Below are positions 62,069 to 64,000 of a DNA stretch of 64,000 nucleotides, piece by piece. How positions within the stretch are numbered: the stretch's first letter is position 1; each line of letters opens with the position of its first letter. The stretch comes from Mesorhizobium sp. M3A.F.Ca.ET.080.04.2.1 (GTDB lineage Bacteria > Pseudomonadota > Alphaproteobacteria > Rhizobiales > Rhizobiaceae): NCBI RefSeq assembly GCF_003952525.1, contig NZ_CP034451.1, positions 3,658,001-3,722,000 of the forward strand. The letters are read 5' to 3'. The notes beneath the pieces were generated by a model. That model saw only the letters and a list, made by a program, of their open reading frames with translations. It did no database searches and was not told where the DNA came from. A program made the position numbers and the translations under genes.

Positions 62069-64000
62069 ATGAGAGGGCTAAAGGACATTAGCGTCGGGAC
62101 CAAGCTCTCGTTGGGCTTTGGGCTGGCGCTGCTGTGCGTCGTGGCCGTGGGAGTATTTGGGGTCGCGCAACTGCGATCACTCAACAAGGTCACGAGCGAG
62201 ATCACCAGCGTTTGGTTGCCCCAGGTCCAGATCGTCGGCGAGATGAAGCGCAACCTCGCGGAACACCAGCTCTATGCGACGTTGCGCGTGCGCACTGCCG
62301 AGGCTGCGCAGATAGCCGGCATTGAGAAGGAGATGGCGAGGGAAAGCGACGAAATACTGCAAGGTCGGCGCGCCTATCGCCGGAGTGCCGGATCGCTGGC
62401 CGAGCAGCAGCTGTTCGACCAGTTCGTCAACCTATGGACGGCCTACGAAGATTCCCTGACATCGATTTTCCCGCTCCTCGAAACAGGAGGGCGAACAATG
62501 GCTGTCAAGGAGTTCGAGACGGTATCGCTCCCGACCGTTGCCGCCGCCACGCAGCGATTGGACGACCTGCTGGCCCTCACCAACGAGCGCAGCACGGCCG
62601 CGGCGGTGATGGCGGACAGGACCTACACCGTTGCGCAAAGATTGACTTGGCTGGCAGTTCTTTTTGCCGCCGGGTGTCTTGGTGGGCTTGTCGCCTGGAT
62701 ACGCCACAATGTCAGCAAGCCGATCCTCGCCGTGACCGAGGCGATGCGTTGCTTGGCGCAGGGCGAGCGCCGTTCGAGTCTCATTGCGCTGAAAAGGGAT
62801 CGGCAGGACGAGGTTGGAGTGCTGTTCTCGGCCTTTGCCGGCTACCGGGCCAGCCTGGAGCGCAGCGATGCCTTGGCCCGAGAAGCCGAGCTGGAGCGGC
62901 AGCAATTGGCCGCGGCCGCCGCCAATATGCCCGTAGGGCTTTGCATGTTCGATGCGGAGAGGCGGCTGGTTCTGTGCAACCAAAGCTACGCCGATCTCTA
63001 CCATGTGCCGGAGCCCCTGACTCGTCCCGGCACGCCGTGGATCGATTTGATGCGGTTCCGGATCGCGGCGGGCCTCTATGCCGGCCATGACCCGGAAAAG
63101 TATGTGCAGCAGCTGACGGAGACCATCGATCGCGCAGAGCGGACGGTGAGCCTGGTGGAACTCAGGGACGGACGCACCATCGACCTCATCCATCAGCCAC
63201 TGCCGGGCGGCGGGTGGCTTGCCACTCACCATGACGTGACCGACTTGCGGCGGAGCGAAGCCAAGATTTCATACATGGCGCGCCACGACGGACTTACCGA
63301 GCTTCCAAATCGCATATTGTTCCGCGAACGCGCCGAGGAGGCTTTGGTCGAGATGCGGCGTGATGGTAGCAAGATTGCTTTCCACTGCCTCGATCTCGAT
63401 CATTTCAAGATGGTCAACGACACGCTGGGGCACCCGGTTGGCGACGCCTTGCTGAAGGAGGTCGCCGCCAGACTGAAACAGGTGGCCCGTGAAGGCGACA
63501 CCGTGGCAAGGCTCGGCGGCGATGAGTTCGTGATCATTCAAACCGCGGTTGATCAGCCGGTCGAGGCGACAGCTCTTGCCCAACGGGTCATTGATGGGCT
63601 GAGCGCACCTTATGTCGTCGATGGCCACGGGGTTATGATCAGCGCCAGCATCGGCATCTCGATCGCGCCGGACGATGGCATTGACGCCGACCAACTTCTC
63701 AAGACCGGCGACATGGCGCTCTACCGGGCGAAGGCGGAAGGCCGCGGAACCTACAGGTTCTTCGAACCGGAAATGGATGCGCGCATGCAGGCGCGGCGGT
63801 TTCTCGAACTCGACCTGCGCGAAGCGGTGGTGCGGCAGCAGTTCGAAATCTACTACCAACCGCTCCTCAATCTCGACCGCGGCGAGGTCAGCTGCTTCGA
63901 GGCGCTGCTGCGCTGGCATCACCCGACGCGCGGCATCGTATCCCCGGGAGAATTCATCCCGCTGGCCGAGGACATCGGCCTCATCGTCCCGATCGGTGAA
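62069..64000 (+). CDS. Membrane-bound diguanylate cyclase/phosphodiesterase (HAMP-PAS-GGDEF-EAL), truncated by the window end
   Basis: The first 644 codons are present and the frame is open at 64000. Layout: TM1 (about 11-31), a periplasmic four-helix-bundle-like sensor (32-190), TM2 (about 191-211), HAMP (about 212-264), a PAS-7-type domain (about 280-398), then GGDEF (about 405-565) and an EAL domain starting near 585. The active site GGDEF is intact (483-487) with the product-binding I-site RxxD (REGD) five residues before it, and EALLRW is at 611-616. It may both make and degrade cyclic di-GMP; which wins cannot be told. The ATG has no strong ribosome-binding site. Confidence 0.92.
   Translation, partial: MRGLKDISVGTKLSLGFGLALLCVVAVGVFGVAQLRSLNKVTSEITSVWLPQVQIVGEMKRNLAEHQLYATLRVRTAEAAQIAGIEKEMARESDEILQGRRAYRRSAGSLAEQQLFDQFVNLWTAYEDSLTSIFPLLETGGRTMAVKEFETVSLPTVAAATQRLDDLLALTNERSTAAAVMADRTYTVAQRLTWLAVLFAAGCLGGLVAWIRHNVSKPILAVTEAMRCLAQGERRSSLIALKRDRQDEVGVLFSAFAGYRASLERSDALAREAELERQQLAAAAANMPVGLCMFDAERRLVLCNQSYADLYHVPEPLTRPGTPWIDLMRFRIAAGLYAGHDPEKYVQQLTETIDRAERTVSLVELRDGRTIDLIHQPLPGGGWLATHHDVTDLRRSEAKISYMARHDGLTELPNRILFRERAEEALVEMRRDGSKIAFHCLDLDHFKMVNDTLGHPVGDALLKEVAARLKQVAREGDTVARLGGDEFVIIQTAVDQPVEATALAQRVIDGLSAPYVVDGHGVMISASIGISIAPDDGIDADQLLKTGDMALYRAKAEGRGTYRFFEPEMDARMQARRFLELDLREAVVRQQFEIYYQPLLNLDRGEVSCFEALLRWHHPTRGIVSPGEFIPLAEDIGLIVPIGE

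Overview
The window looks like chromosomal DNA of an alphaproteobacterium of the order Rhizobiales, most likely Mesorhizobium or a close relative (Phyllobacteriaceae). The evidence is very high GC, an F1-ATPase operon without F0 genes (atpH-A-G-D-C), an AtpD with an Ala/Lys/Pro-rich N-terminal extension, the neighbourhood purH / heparinase / rsmB / htpX / DUF1674, and several dispersed palindromic repeats that I associate with this group from memory.

Layout. 0-2 kb: end of an SDR gene, an RpiR-type regulator, yggT-yggU and tRNA-Ala(CGC). 2-7.7 kb: a small secreted protein, a Tat-exported multicopper oxidase, then a minus-strand iron-uptake operon fhuC-exbB-exbD-tonB behind a possible iron-responsive operator. 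7.7-10 kb: an LLM-class flavin oxidoreductase, a small membrane protein and an SDR. 10-16.3 kb: a BMP-family (purine-nucleoside type) ABC importer and a divergent MFS transporter. 16.5-24.6 kb: purH, a heparinase-like protein, rsmB, htpX, an SdhAF4-like protein, a HAD phosphatase and a transglutaminase-like protein. 25-33 kb: a TadG/vWA protein, a MOSC protein, acs, usg, an aldo/keto reductase with divergent LysR regulator, and a YggS-type PLP protein. 33.4-40 kb: leuS-lptE, fsa, priA. 40-43 kb: a racemase, a membrane protein and an acyltransferase lying between priA and the ATP synthase operon. 43.6-48.9 kb: atpHAGDC, with a repeat inserted between atpD and atpC. 49-57.2 kb: a mannitol-dehydrogenase gene with an apparent one-base frameshift, a beta-propeller/sulfotransferase fusion, recQ, and a biotin-sulfoxide-reductase-like molybdoenzyme with a small cysteine protein upstream.

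The accessory part is 57.2-62 kb. A minus-strand reading frame broken by three single frameshifts can be rejoined into a protein of about 1,280 residues. Its first part carries two motifs of the RNA-polymerase double-psi beta-barrel (an RxP segment and DFDGD). Its last part is a shikimate-kinase-like P-loop domain. A degenerate TtsI-box-like sequence lies about 300 bp upstream. I read this as the decayed remains of a large, possibly type III-secreted protein. This is the most unusual thing in the window. The window ends inside a membrane-bound GGDEF-EAL protein.

Working together: the fhuC-exbBD-tonB cluster energises outer-membrane iron-chelate uptake and supplies one ATPase. The BMP cluster is a complete importer. 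The atp cluster is the whole F1 sector. leuS and lptE overlap and are probably co-transcribed. Most other genes are single functions. Many starts were moved from the longest open frame to an internal ATG, GTG or TTG with a better ribosome-binding site; each case is noted.
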